Source: Steinernema hermaphroditum (lineage: Eukaryota; Nematoda; Chromadorea; Rhabditida; Steinernematidae). From it: DNA of 64,000 bases. Below, piece after piece: positions 11,712 through 23,934 of this stretch. Under the pieces are notes generated by a model. That model made no database searches. It saw nothing but the letters and a program-made list of their open reading frames with translations, and had not been told where the DNA came from. Location of the stretch: NCBI GenBank assembly GCA_030435675.1, contig CM059625.1, positions 15,376,001 to 15,440,000 of the forward strand. Direction: 5' to 3'. Every line of letters begins with the position of its first letter. The stretch's first letter is position 1. The position numbers were made by a program, and so were the translations under genes.

Positions 11712-14700
11712 CTAGCCGCTGTGGAAGAAGAAGGCGGATGGAGTGTAGGCGGAGGAGACGCCGTTCGGCAGGTGGTATTGTGGATTCGGCAGGAAGAAGG
11801 GCTGCTGATCTACCGTACTGCCATTCGACGGCCGCTTCTTGTTCTTGTTCTTCGTGGTCAGCTTACGATTCCTCGTCTGGATGCCGTCCTTCTTCATCGT
11901 CATCGGTCGACTCACCTAAACACCAAATTATGAGTTCACCTCTCGCAACAGATTGCATAAGAGCTCGGTTCAAGTGATTGATGAAAGGACAAAAGTCGCG
12001 CGGGCGGAGAGGAGTTCGGAGGGAATGGGCAGCGCGGTGACATCGCTTGTCACCGCGGCTAGCCTAACCTTGATTGAGCTCCGCTTTATGGCCGCTTGAT
12101 CTTGATAACGATCGCCGGCGTCATGAGAGCGACGGGAACGGTTGGGAGTTAGTTGTGTCCGGCGAAAAGTTACGCAAGCAAAAACGGCATTTTGAGTGTC
12201 GTGCCCTCGAAAAAAGTGACAAGTTGCAAATTGGAGGCACCGACGGCGGAACTCTACCTAAGTACAGTATTCGCGGGTGGCTAAGGGCCTCGGTTACTAA
12301 AGGGCTTCTTTCAAGGAATTGCGGTGGTTTACGACTGCGGAAAGATGCACAACAAAGGGGAGAGCCTCCAAATATGACCTCAGTAAATGAGTGCGCAATA
12401 GCCTAATTGGGCTACAGGCCGCCGCCTCGGCGTTCGGCTTACCTCTATGGTGTTATGTCACACGTGAGCGGCCGGTGGGAGCATGACAACAAACAAACAA
12501 ATTGCGGGCGTTAATCCTTTTAGAAGTCACATTTTATTGCTCCCTCACCAATGTGACCCTGCCACCCTAGAATCACAAGGATATGCCGAACGCTTGTTGT
12601 GTTTCCTTTAACTACAGTACCATTGACCCTAAGAGTTTCTTAACGCCAAAGGGTTCATATGGCAAATGGTGAGACGGTATCACCTTGCATTCCAATTCAT
12701 CCTACTCATTCTATCTCCGAGAGCGCTCCGCAGACTGGTTGAGGGCAAAACAAAAAGGACTGTTTATCCTATTGTAATGCAAGACGCACGCTTATCATCC
12801 GCCAGATCATACAAGCATCTCGGCTTTCATCCGCGACTCATTCCCCACTTTACACCCGACCACTGGAGCTTCCCGATTTGTAGCCTCTAAGACCATCATC
12901 GGCGACATCATTGAGTCCCGCGCTCGGGTCGCCCACCCTCGCCCCGTGGCCATGGCCCGGTCGGGTCCCTGCGGGCTCGTATCCGTCGCTCACACAGGCA
13001 TTATAATCGCTGGCGGTGGCTTTGGGTTAGGATAAAGCACCACGACAAGAGGACGTTATCCAGGAACAGCTTCGTGGCGCCATGATGTCGCCATGCCGGC
13101 GACAGAAGGCCCGAATGGATTGTAAGCGCGGCGCACTTGTCAGAGCGTTGTGCCACCCGGGAAAGCGCGGCGATTGTATTCGGTGTACTTCTGTCGCTGC
13201 CGATTATTTGTGGGCAGCTTACAAACGTCATTTATCATGGCACTATTAGCAGTTTGCAGACAAATGTGGCCCCTCGTTGGCGCCTCTGTGATCGCTTCGG
13301 TGCTTTTGCAGCGGCGCGTCTAAGTGATTCGCGGTGCGCCATCAATTAACTCGCGGCTTAACGTGTCAATTGGATTAGTCGCACTGGCAACAACTGTTAT
13401 ATAACCGCAGCGAGAGTGGTCAAGAATGGAAGAAAGGATTAACTCTGGCATTGTGGGATTCGCTTTTCTTAGTGAATATTGAAAACTTACATTGTGCAGC
13501 TTGAAATAGAGGCCACAGGCGTTGCACACCGGTTCTCCGCTTCCGTTCCTTCGCCACAACGTCGTTGTGGACGTCTTGCAGTTGGCACACAACACTCCGG
13601 TGCGTTTTTGGGCATTCTGAAATCGAGGGTACATAAGTTATGAATTGTCCTATATCACGATGATTACTCATCGTCCAGAATGAGCAAATCTTTGAGATTA
13701 CTTTATGGCGAAAGGAGGAGGAATTACAAAAAAGGAGACGTCAAAACCGCTGCGGCATACGGTAGCCCTATTCGAATTTCAGACAAAACGATGTGTAATT
13801 ATCGTATCGCGGCGGGTGGCGCTATATTTCACGCTATTTGCCAGCGCCGCCACGCATGTGACCGCGGCCGCTCGTCGATCCGCTCGACCGTCTCGCCTCC
13901 GGCTAGACTCGTGCCAAGTCGTTGTTTCTATCTGTCCACCAACGCACTACAGTCATGAGGGGCGGATTCGCACATCGCCAAGTGAAAAGCGCCACAAAGC
14001 TATCCGTCACAACATGAAACTGCTAATTTGTTCCCAGTAGTTACGTTTCACACCTCAGCCCGCCTCCTCACTCACCTGACGCTTTTTCGGCTTTACCAGC
14101 GGGCGGCTCTGACCGTTCATCTTGTGATAGAGGCCGCACGCGTTGCACAGGTAGTTGCCTCGGCCGTCTCTCCGCCAGAGGGGCGTCTGAGTGGCTCCGC
14201 AGTTGATGCATTCTCGGCCTTCGGCTGAAAAAGTGATGAAATAGAGTTGTGATCTTGAGGAAGTGAACAAAACATCAGTTGTTGTTTTAAGGGTTCAAAC
14301 AGTAGACCTCAAAACTTTCCGATCGGAGACCTAATTAATGAGCGATAATGCTTTAATAGGAACAAAAATAAAACATTGTGAAATAGCCTGAAAACCTGTC
14401 TTCCTGGCATCTGTGCTCTACAAACTTAGATTGCGGACCAAAAACCAGGTTTGCGAAGGATGAAACTAATTAAAAATTTGAAAACATACTTCGACCACTG
14501 GGTTCGCGCGTCTTGGCGCGTCCGTTGGAAGTGGAAGATCGCGAGGAGGGCGACGTCGATGTGGAACAGGTAGTGCCGGCACCGAGGGGACCGACTCTCT
14601 GTTGGAGCAGCGCCGATTGTGAGTAGTAGTCTACATTCGAATTCGGGTAGCCGGGATAGTTACTGTGTTGGAAGAAGTTCTGCGAATTCTGCTGGGAGTG

Positions 14701-15293
14701 AGCTGTAAAAACAAGTCGTCTAGCACAAAAACCCATAAACTTGGCACTTACCAGCAAGCATGTGATCATGGAGGGCGTTCTGGGTCTGAGAGAAACCAAA
14801 GTCGTTGGGGTTGGAAGGGTAGTGGTTTCCGGTATTGGCTGCCCCTAGGATCCCGGGAGTGTTGTTCCATACAAAGAAGCCGCCGGGATAGATCTGACCG
14901 CCAGGCATCGCTACAAAGGGAAACGTCTCGCACTGCGATGAATCAGAAGAACCTACAGTAATTGTCGATTTTTGGTGTGTTGTTGTAACAGAATGAAGCG
15001 CTGGCAGCGTACGGAGAGTGAAAGTTCGATTTGATTGGGGTGAACAACTACAGTAATTTAATAAGCAAAACTGAAGTAGAATGCGGAACACTCACGTTAT
15101 CTCCGCTGGATTCGCTAGAATCGGATGAACCGGCACTTAGAGGCAGACTGGCGCTGTGGTCGAGGCCAGGAACGGTCTGCTCCGAAGCTATAGATGGAAT
15201 AGTTTCGGGGTGAATAGAGTGGTATTGAGAGAGAGAATCGGGCTGTCCGAGACCGATCGTTGGCCCGAACTTGAACTCCGCATCTTCTGTCAT
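11712..15293 (-). CDS. Two-finger GATA transcription factor, ELT-1-like copy A (6 exons, 356 aa)
   Basis: Exons on the minus strand: 15293-15096, 14932-14752, 14702-14490, 14224-14076, 13616-13491, 11915-11712 (198, 181, 213, 149, 126, 204 nt), all in phase. The tail is preceded by two C-X2-C-X17-C-X2-C zinc fingers. The N-finger is at about 202-226 (CINC...[12 protein letters not shown]) and the C-finger at about 257-281 (CANC...[12 protein letters not shown]). A basic arm follows ([16 protein letters not shown]). Two adjacent GATA fingers and this arm are the ELT-1/GATA-1 signature. ELT-1 is a nuclear activator that specifies epidermal fate in C. elegans. The N-terminal 197 residues are Ser/Gln/Asn/Tyr-rich and disordered. 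A TATGCAG acceptor 24 bp before the ATG suggests trans-splicing. Compared with its neighbour copy B it has a shorter first exon. Which copy is the true elt-1 orthologue is not settled here. Confidence 0.92.
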
Positions 15294-15317
15294 CGTTGGA
15301 ACAACAACCGTTCAAAT

Positions 15318-18300
15318 CTGCATAGGGGTTGACAGGCAATTAGTAATTTTGATTTAGAGATCCGCAGGCGATGTGGCAAGAAGATAAAAAGCACAGCTGT
15401 TGAAGTGCGCGAAAAACCGCGGCAACCGCGACTGGCATCAGATAAGATAATCTCCGCGGTGATAATCACTTATCAAAGAGATGTTCGCCACTGATAGAAG
15501 GTGGCGACGGGTGCGCGGCAACAGATCAGATCAGTAAGCGCCAGCTGGTCGGCCACCGTGGATCGCTATCAGCTGAGCGTTGCGGTGGGCCATCATCGCT
15601 TAACCGCCATCGGCGTGAGTGACTAACCGGCCAACTAATCCCGGTTGATGAGTGCGACCGATTACGCATACAGAAGAAACCTTAAGCGGCTGCGACGCAT
15701 CACCACCAAGTCCTCCGAAGGCGTCGTCGCTTGATTCGTGGGCGTGGACCGGGCAAGTTAAGCGGCGCATGCGCCCCGCCTTCGGTCGCCAGGCAGCAGG
15801 CCGGCCAATGGGCGTCAACGCCGCGTCACAGTAACCTGGCGGCGGCTCCGCGGCGACGACGAGCCCTGCAGCAAGCGGTCGAGAGAGGAGTGCGGAGAGA
15901 AGAGTCGCGTTCTCCTACGCTCGTCGCGTTCCGCCGTCGCTCGTCTTTCCCCTGGTTTCGCTTTCTTCCCCCTCGACAAGTGATCGATTACAGACGACTG
16001 GGAGCACACGCATAAAGAGCCGATGATGATGCTTGGCACAAGCGCAAAAACAGCCACAGAGAGCCGCAGGGCTTGACAGTGAAGCGGCAGCCCCGAAGGC
16101 GACGGGCGTGCTCCGGGCGCGGCCCATAAACTTCTCCTATCGGCACCGTAGATTGTGTGTCAAGATTTCCACGATTTATGAATTATGGGTCGCGTCGGGC
16201 CACGAATCTGTCGCCGTTTTTCTTTTCGCTTTGCAACTAAGTCCGAAGGCCTAAGGGTCGGCACTTTAGTAGCTTTACTTAGCCAAGAGTTCAGAAAGGC
16301 GAGGGGGACAATTAGTGTTGATCTTTTCATATCAGACGCGGCGATCAGCTACTAATAAGAGAAGATTAGATGCCACCAAAACATGTCTCATTATATTATT
16401 TCCGTTGATTAGGAAAATAAACACGATAAACCGCTAAAAAGAAACATTCTGTAGATGTTTTGGATAAATTAACTCTTAACATCGGAAACAAAGTGGAATT
16501 CCAGCAACTCCAAGATTTTCTTTCGAATCCTTATTTAAACACAATCACAGAAGAAACGTTACGATTTTCAATTCGGGAAACATATTAAGATTCGTAAACT
16601 GTTAGAGACTTGCAAAACTGATAGAAATGCAATCTATCAGAGGTGTATCACTATTAAGGGAAGACCAAAACTTGATTTATCAGTAATCACGATTTTCTTT
16701 TCAATTTGATCTATGATACCTACACACATAAATAGGCCGTAAAAATGAAGCTAAACCGTTTCCACCATAGACCTTAATCTGAATTAATCGAAAAGAGTGC
16801 GGCCAAGAGCACAAACAAAATCCGGGCGAAAACAAATCCAAGCAGCCGGACGGCGTCCCATCCTCGGCACCGAAAGGACGAGGACGTATCCGCCTCCTTC
16901 TCCGATTTGCTATCGTATCAAATATGTGCGTGTGTATAATTCGCGAATGGCCGCTTCCGATAATCGCTTTTAAATTGGCAGCTTTATCCCCGGGGACGGC
17001 GCGCGTCCTTCGCCGCGCTCTCGGGATCCATCAGACGCGACTACCGTAGCAATTAGACGAGAACCGCTCAAACAAAACGCCTTCATGAGATCTCCAGCAA
17101 TGCGTGCGAATCGAGGGACTCTCGAATAACCTCTGACGCCAAGGAACGCGCCAACTTTCGCCCTGAGGCCCTGTTAATGAGCGCGAAAAGAACACGTGCG
17201 CGGGGATGAGCAAGCACCAAAGGGTCGGCGGGGAAGCGACGGGGGGTGTCGCCAGCCCTCAAGGAGCAGGTTGGCGACGCTAAGACGCATTGTTAAGCAG
17301 GGGCCGCTGCAGCAAAAAGTTTGGCGCCTCACTTCCGTCCGGAGACCGTCTCGGCGTCGCGTCGTCAGCCGGAGGGGTAGGTAAAAAGTGGCGGGTGTTT
17401 ATCAATGGCCCCCGGCGGTGACCTTTCAAAGAGAGGGCGCGTGGAGCCCCGGGATGGGTGCTGTCAACGCGGGAGAATCTGGGCGGCGGAGGCTATTGAA
17501 GAAGTACATTTGACAGACTTTGAGGAAAAGCGGGTGGCATGGTATATGGTCGCAGGTGGTCGTTTTATGACAAGCATCTAACTCCATGGCAGGAAACTCG
17601 AGGAAACTTTTGTTGAAACATGTTTAAAATACGATCGCTAGCCATATGCGAGGAGAACTTTCAAAGGCCCACACATCAGGGATCAGATGGCACGGGAAGA
17701 ACTACGACAAAAAGTCATAAAATGGAAATCAAATGAAAAAGGAAGTGAACGAAAAATGAAGAAGTGCTTCAAGTGCACATAATATCCATAAATTTAGGAT
17801 AGTTTCAAAACTGTAGTGGCACTGCTTCCCTCACGTGTACAGTAAACACCCAAGCAAAAGCGTTAGAGTGAAAACGACTGAGGAACGCTGTGTTCTACTT
17901 TACTACAACATCGTATTAATCGTGTAGGTGGAATAGACAATCAAGATCGACGGCTCCTTTCTTAGCAGCCACTTCCTGTCTGAACGACCGAAACACATGA
18001 CCGTCTGCAGAGATCAAAAGGAAGCCGAAGAAAACATCGAGATCGCGACAGAAAGTTGCAAAGGCTTTGCAATTCCACTTTTTCTACTGCATTAAGGAAG
18101 CGCCGGTCGACCAAAAAAAGAGGGATAGGGACACTATCAGTGTCAAAGTGTGGTAACACATCAATTCCCAGAAAAGCGGAACGTGGTGCGGCGGCTCCTG
18201 AGAAGTCGGCAAAGAGGAAAGGTGGTAAAGCACGGCTACTAAAAGGAACCTTGTCCCGGGAGGCAAACAGTGACCACCGTTCGCAACCTGAAAGCTAAAG

Positions 18301-21300
18301 CGCCGCGTGAACGATACCCACACAAGCAATGGTGTGATGCGCGACGTTTCAAAAGAGGGCAAAGGAAGGGACAAAACGGGTGGGGACCGCACTCTCTTGC
18401 CAGGGGCGTGCGCGCTTGGACCAAAGACGAAATCGGCGCAATGAGTCGTTAATAATTTGGAGACGTTTCGCGCCGCGGGTTTGGTAGCCGCGGGCCGGCT
18501 TGACAGTTGCTCTCTCGGGAGGACTGTCGCCGGCGCCAATGAGGCAAAGGCGACAATCAAAACAACGCAGACGAAAGGGGTGAAGATGCATCATTTGCCA
18601 ACATGCCGTTTCGAGAGATGGAAGGAGGGAGGGGGTTGACAGGACCGGTCGAAAGTACTCAATTAAAGCCGTTCATTATCATATTGAAATGTCGCCACGA
18701 TTCTGTAGGTTGGCTGTAGAAGGTGCACTTTGCACTGAGGCTCATTAATGAACGATAAAATGCGAGTTTTTCCTCGGATAAAATGTTGCGGAAATGTCGT
18801 CAGACCAAACACTCAACTGGTTTTGTCTTTTTTCAGTTCTTCAGATGCGTAAGATGTTTTACTCCCGATGTTTTGTATCAAAGTACATATATCTTAGTTG
18901 TTGATACAAATAACATAGAATAGCCAACGAATACCAGCTCTGGGTGATTATAGCCACTTTAATCAATAGTTTTTATGAGTTTTTATATGTTCCTCATATG
19001 GTTAGCTTCTAGATCGTCATAAACACTGATGTTTTGCCCACTGTTCTACCACTAAATGACTAAAACACTTAAACACAGATTCTATGATCAGTTTTTTCCA
19101 TTCTTGTATGGCGTACTGGATGCGTATGAAAATCTGCGCTTCCTTATATCGTCTTTGTCAACATCATTTCATAACTTCTCTTCGAGCGCATCAATCCAAA
19201 ATTGTCGTCCATCCTTTGCGCTCCTTCCGACAGATGATTCATGCTGGCAGGTTGCCATTCTATGCCCCTTCATCTTATCCTTTCAAATCGTTCCCCTGAG
19301 ACTCTTTTCACACATATTAATGCAATTGTCGTTTTGATTGTTTTCGCGTATTGGCGACCATTTGCCACCGTCGCCGCCACAAGAGAGACGATATGCGTGC
19401 GCGCGAGAAATCACAGTTATAAATGAGCGAGAATTTGCATAATTCGCCATCAATCTTTCCGCCTGAGGACATCGTCGTCTGTTTGTGCGGTCATTTGCGA
19501 CTGTCACTCACGACCGACCAGCTCTCGGCCGGTCGTTCGAATCGCCGTCGGGACGGCTTCCCGTCCCATCTGTCCCTATTTCCGCGTGCGCGGAATTCCA
19601 CAGATCAAGACGGCTAAGCGCCGCACGACGGAAACAAGCAATCCGGGCGAAATCCCCAACAGATTTATCAAGCGCATATCATCTATTTATTCATTATCGC
19701 AATCTGCTCCCATCGCCAAGACTTCACTCACACCCTCTCACCAGAGCGTCCACCCTATTTGACAGTGATTTCCGGCTTTGCCGCATGAGTGCCAAACAAT
19801 CAAGCGCCCGCAGGTCACAGGGGAATCCGCGCAGCCATCAGGAACGTTGAGGTCCTTCGAAATCGTCCCCACTTTTAGAGACTATTTTCGTTTTTTCGCT
19901 CTCCTCCTGTCACTCCAGCGCACCTCCTCCGGCGCCGTCATGATGATGTTCATTCGACGGACGGATGCATATTCAAGGGTTGTTAACCTTAAAACAAGGC
20001 GACACCGTCGTGACATGCATGTATCGCCTTGAGCAGCAGATTACGATCTCTCTTACAAGAACGTGAGTAGCCGCGCGAGGCGATCTCGATCGCCACCGAG
20101 AGTTCACGCCAGCCTGCACACGGCGACATCCGCGCCTCGCGCAGCTTGTCTCGAATTGCGCGCATGTTAAGTAGTTAAATGGTCGTCGAATAAATCAAGC
20201 TCCTCGAGAGAACAATAACGTGTACGCCGGAGGCAAGCCTTCTCTGGCTTTCTCGCGCGCAATTCAGCTGTCGCCTGGTGGGATTTATGCAAATTATACA
20301 AATTTTATGACGACACCATCAAATTTCACAGCCCATTTACATGATCCTATCGCGCAATTGGCCCTCCGGGTCTTCTTATACAATGGGGTTATGGGCTAGG
20401 TTAGAGGGCAAAGCACGGAAAATGCTGCCGAAACAAGGATAAGAGTTCCGTTATGTGATCTGGAATGGCACTGTCGCACAGCAAAATTTGGGTTAGAATG
20501 TTTCCCAGATAAGTGGAAGGCTGTCTATGCAGAAATTCTTTCAAAATATCGAACTCTATCGGGCTTGAATTGAAAATACAAGTCATCAACGTACTGCAAA
20601 CGGGAATACTTCTTTGAATGACTATTAGTCAAAAGAGTGGTTGCTGGTTTTCGCTGAGTGTGTTTCGCTTTCCGTTAACTTTTTATTTATCACAAGAACA
20701 TATCATATTTTACACTTCCTCGTTCTAGCATGCCCTTGCAAACCTCCCTTCTCCACACGTCCTTGTCCCTCCTCACCTGTTTACGACTTACGTAATTAAA
20801 GTGATAAATGAGAACAACAACTTGTTGTCACTGTCATAAAGTGTCCCCTCATAAATCTCCATTATCACACGACAATATCAGATCGAGGCGAGGACCTCTT
20901 CCGCACCTCCAACCCCAAGCCATCCTCGAAGTTCATACCGTAAATCAAACGGCGGTCACTGATCATTCTCATGACTCATGACCTCACGACCATTTTCACC
21001 TCGGAGCGGCCGCCGGTCTTAGCACCCGCGCCTCTCTCGCGTGCGACATAATAGCCTGAGAAAAGTGGATGAAAGGGAATCCATTTCCGTCGGCCGAACT
21101 TGCTAATTTCATGTTACCGTTTCTGAGGGTTCGCAATAGCAATATATTATTAATTTATTAATTAAATTATAGTATGTACGTGATTTTCTTTGAAAGACAA
21201 ATGCAATCGTTAACAAGCGTTGCTCGATGAACACGGATATGAAGCTTATGGTATACGGTACATGTGTGATCTGTTCATTGGCAGGACTGGTAAAGAGAGG

Positions 21301-21673
21301 ATTAACGGTAGACGCGGGGGAGAGGAGGGGGGAACGGGAGTAATGCACACCATCAAAAGAAAAACAAAAGAGACACCCGTACAGGAACCGGTTGTGAGTC
21401 GGCGGCGGCGACGGTGGCGGCGTCGCGCTGGCGACATTTGTACTTACAAAAACGTCGGAAATCAATTATGCAGAGCAGCGAGGAAGGAGACGAAAATGGA
21501 TTCTTCAAAACGGAATACGGTGTTTTGGCAACTCCGGTTGTAAATCGTTTCGTCTTATCGTTCGGGCAAATCAAAGCAAAGTGATGATGGTTTTCCGTCC
21601 GACCGAGTGGAAATGTTGCGACTTCGTGGCGGAGAAAGTGAATACGGGAACGGTGGGGAAATGAAGTAATTAT
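15318..21673. other. Intergenic region between the two GATA genes
   Basis: 6.4 kb upstream of GATA gene A and downstream of gene B. I see no gene here. Several 60-160-codon open frames overlap on opposite strands, especially in the GC-rich part at 15.6-18.6 kb, which is expected from base composition. None carries a known motif or a consistent set of splice sites. The GC-rich blocks at 16.8-17.5 kb and 18.0-18.6 kb and the AT-rich 18.7-19.1 kb stretch may include enhancers for gene A. Confidence 0.5.
15440..15477. promoter_or_regulatory. GATA-site cluster upstream of GATA gene A
   Basis: Within 38 bp lie AGATAAGATAAT (two overlapping cores), TGATAATC and CTTATCA (a minus-strand TGATAAG). Four GATA cores stand about 150 bp upstream of the minus-strand start at 15293. 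Such clusters are typical of autoregulated or cross-regulated GATA-factor promoters. Function is inferred from position only. Confidence 0.5.
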
Positions 21674-23924
21674 TCACATTGCGTACTGTGGGTACAAGAG
21701 CTGAGACTGGATCGGATTGGTGGTGATGTACGGATGTGCCGTGGGCAGTGGGAACGTTTTCACCGCTTCGTAGATGATCTCGTTGGAAGAGCCACGCTTC
21801 TTTCCTTTTCCTTTCGGGTTGATACGGCGATTTCGCGTCTGGATGTTCTCCTTCTTCATGGCGATTGGTCGATCAACCTACAGTAAAAGTCCCGATGAAG
21901 CAATGCAGACAGAACATAAATAAAAAAGTCTTCAGAAAGAACAGTTTAAGGGCTAAAGAGCCCAGAAAGACTTCGTTTGGAAAGCGATAGCTTCAAATGT
22001 TGCGTGGTTGTATGAAATTTAATAAAATACGACAACAAACGACAGGAATACCGTCGTTGTGGATGCTTTGGCCTTTTCATAACCAGAAGATGGTTCGTAA
22101 ATGCCCCATATTAGATCGATATCTTCAAATTAGCGAAACGAAAACTTACATGATGTAATTTGTAATAGAGTCCGCACGCGTTGCAAACCGGTTCTCCATT
22201 ACCGTTTCGACGCCACAGCGTGGTGTTGTTCGTGTGGCAGTTGACACATTCGATACCCGTCCTTTTTTGAGTGTTCTGTAAAGAAACCCGTTCAAAACAG
22301 TGTTTTCTGTTTACGTAACACAATATTAATGCCCCAGGTGTAATGCACTTGACACCCATGATCCGCGTAAGTGGATTAGCCCTCTAATCCCGAACCCAAC
22401 AGCAAAGGTCACAATTTGTCTCGTCTTTCATTCGTGCACACCGTTACCGTAACCTGAGCGGCGGTGCACGGCCGCGGCCACTGCGCAACGCCCTCGATAA
22501 TTCACCGTTAATTTACGACGTTGTCGCGGCGCCGGAGGCGACCTCCTCGGCGAGGACACCGCCGCGGCGCCTACCTCGATGACAGGCCGTTGACGGACTT
22601 AGGCGGCGAAATCAAGAGCGGCAACAATTATAAGTTTGCGCAAGGCAAAGAGGCTTCCGATCTCGCTCCCATGATCGCTTTTCTTTGCGCCTCGGCGCGG
22701 CTATCAATTACGCGGACACTAAGCGCTAATAATTGTGATCATCCCCAACTGACCTGACGTTTCTTCGGTTTCACAAGTGGCCGATTCTGGCCGTTCATCT
22801 TGTGATAAAGTCCACAGGCATTGCAGAGGTAATGGCCTGTGCCGTCTCTCCGCCAGAGCGGGGTCTGATTTGCTCCACAATTCATGCAGGATCGTCCTTC
22901 AGCTGAAAATTTGTTAATAGCAACGAGATGCTACAGTAGCCGTACCGTTGTTTGATCGCGGCTTTGATTTTTGAACAGGAGATGTGGATTGTGGGGAAGC
23001 GGCATTTGAAGAGGATGAGCATTCCTGGACTGACGAGGGTTGGTGTGCCACGATGGTTTGAGGAAACAAGTTGCTTCCGATGGGATTGTAGTAGTCAGCT
23101 GAGGGGTTGTAGGCTGGGTGGTAGGCTGTGGCAGTGGTGGGGAAGAAGGTCTGACCGGCGGGATTTTGAGCTATAAATACGTTGGTGTCATCATAAATTA
23201 ACGCATTGTTGTAGAGTGCCAATAATTGAATCCAATGAAATGATAATTTTTGGGCTCCTTCACAAGAGGTCAGTTTTTGCAATACATCCTAATCCGACAA
23301 CATTTATATCCCCGCTTCAAAACTAACCTATGCTTTTGATATTTCATATTAACGATTCAAAGAGCTTACCGACAAACATCGTGGCATGGTCTGTAATAAC
23401 ACTAGTCGGCTGTTGGAAACCGATGGCATCAGTGGCCGAAGGATAGGCACTAGACGCGAGAGCGCCTCCACTAGCGGTGGGACCTACAGTATTCGCAGTG
23501 GACGTATATCCCCATGGGTTGAACAGTAATCCCTGATAAGCTGCGGCAGCTGAAACAATCGTGTCACGACATCGAATTTCGACATTCCCTTACAGTAGCC
23601 GTCGGGCATTTTGGGCGGTGCGGCGGTTGGATGATAATAGGTGAACTGACCACCGGCGGTGGCAGCCGCTTGCGACGCGTTGTAAAAGCCGTTTGTGACG
23701 CCGGTCTTGATGGGCGAGAAGACATTTTCTGTCGACGAGCTTCCTTCGCCCGCCTGAAGCACTTCCGTCCCTCCAATAGACGTGTTGGTATTGGTCACGG
23801 AGCTGAGATCGCTCATCGAGGAACTTGTGTTGTTCGAGTCGATGGGAGCCAGAGTGACGGACTCTGTCGGGATTTGATGGTATAAGAGGGGTTCTGTAGG
23901 CTGGGAAATGATTGAGAACTCCAT
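21674..23924 (-). CDS. Two-finger GATA transcription factor, ELT-1-like copy B (6 exons, 404 aa)
   Basis: Minus-strand exons: 23924-23594, 23549-23370, 23170-22946, 22902-22754, 22275-22150, 21877-21674 (331, 180, 225, 149, 126, 204 nt). All phases agree. Exons 4, 5 and 6 are exactly the same length as in copy A. Fingers are at about 251-275 (CMNC...[12 protein letters not shown]) and 305-329 (CVNC...[12 protein letters not shown]), followed by [16 protein letters not shown]. The N-terminal 245 residues are low-complexity Ser/Thr/Ala/Tyr-rich. A CTTCAG acceptor lies 10 bp before the ATG, so trans-splicing is likely. Its length is closer than copy A's to C. elegans ELT-1 (about 416 aa as I recall), so it may be the conserved parent copy. 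It is a nuclear DNA-binding protein recognising WGATAR. Confidence 0.92.
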
Positions 23925-23934
23925 GGGAATGGTT

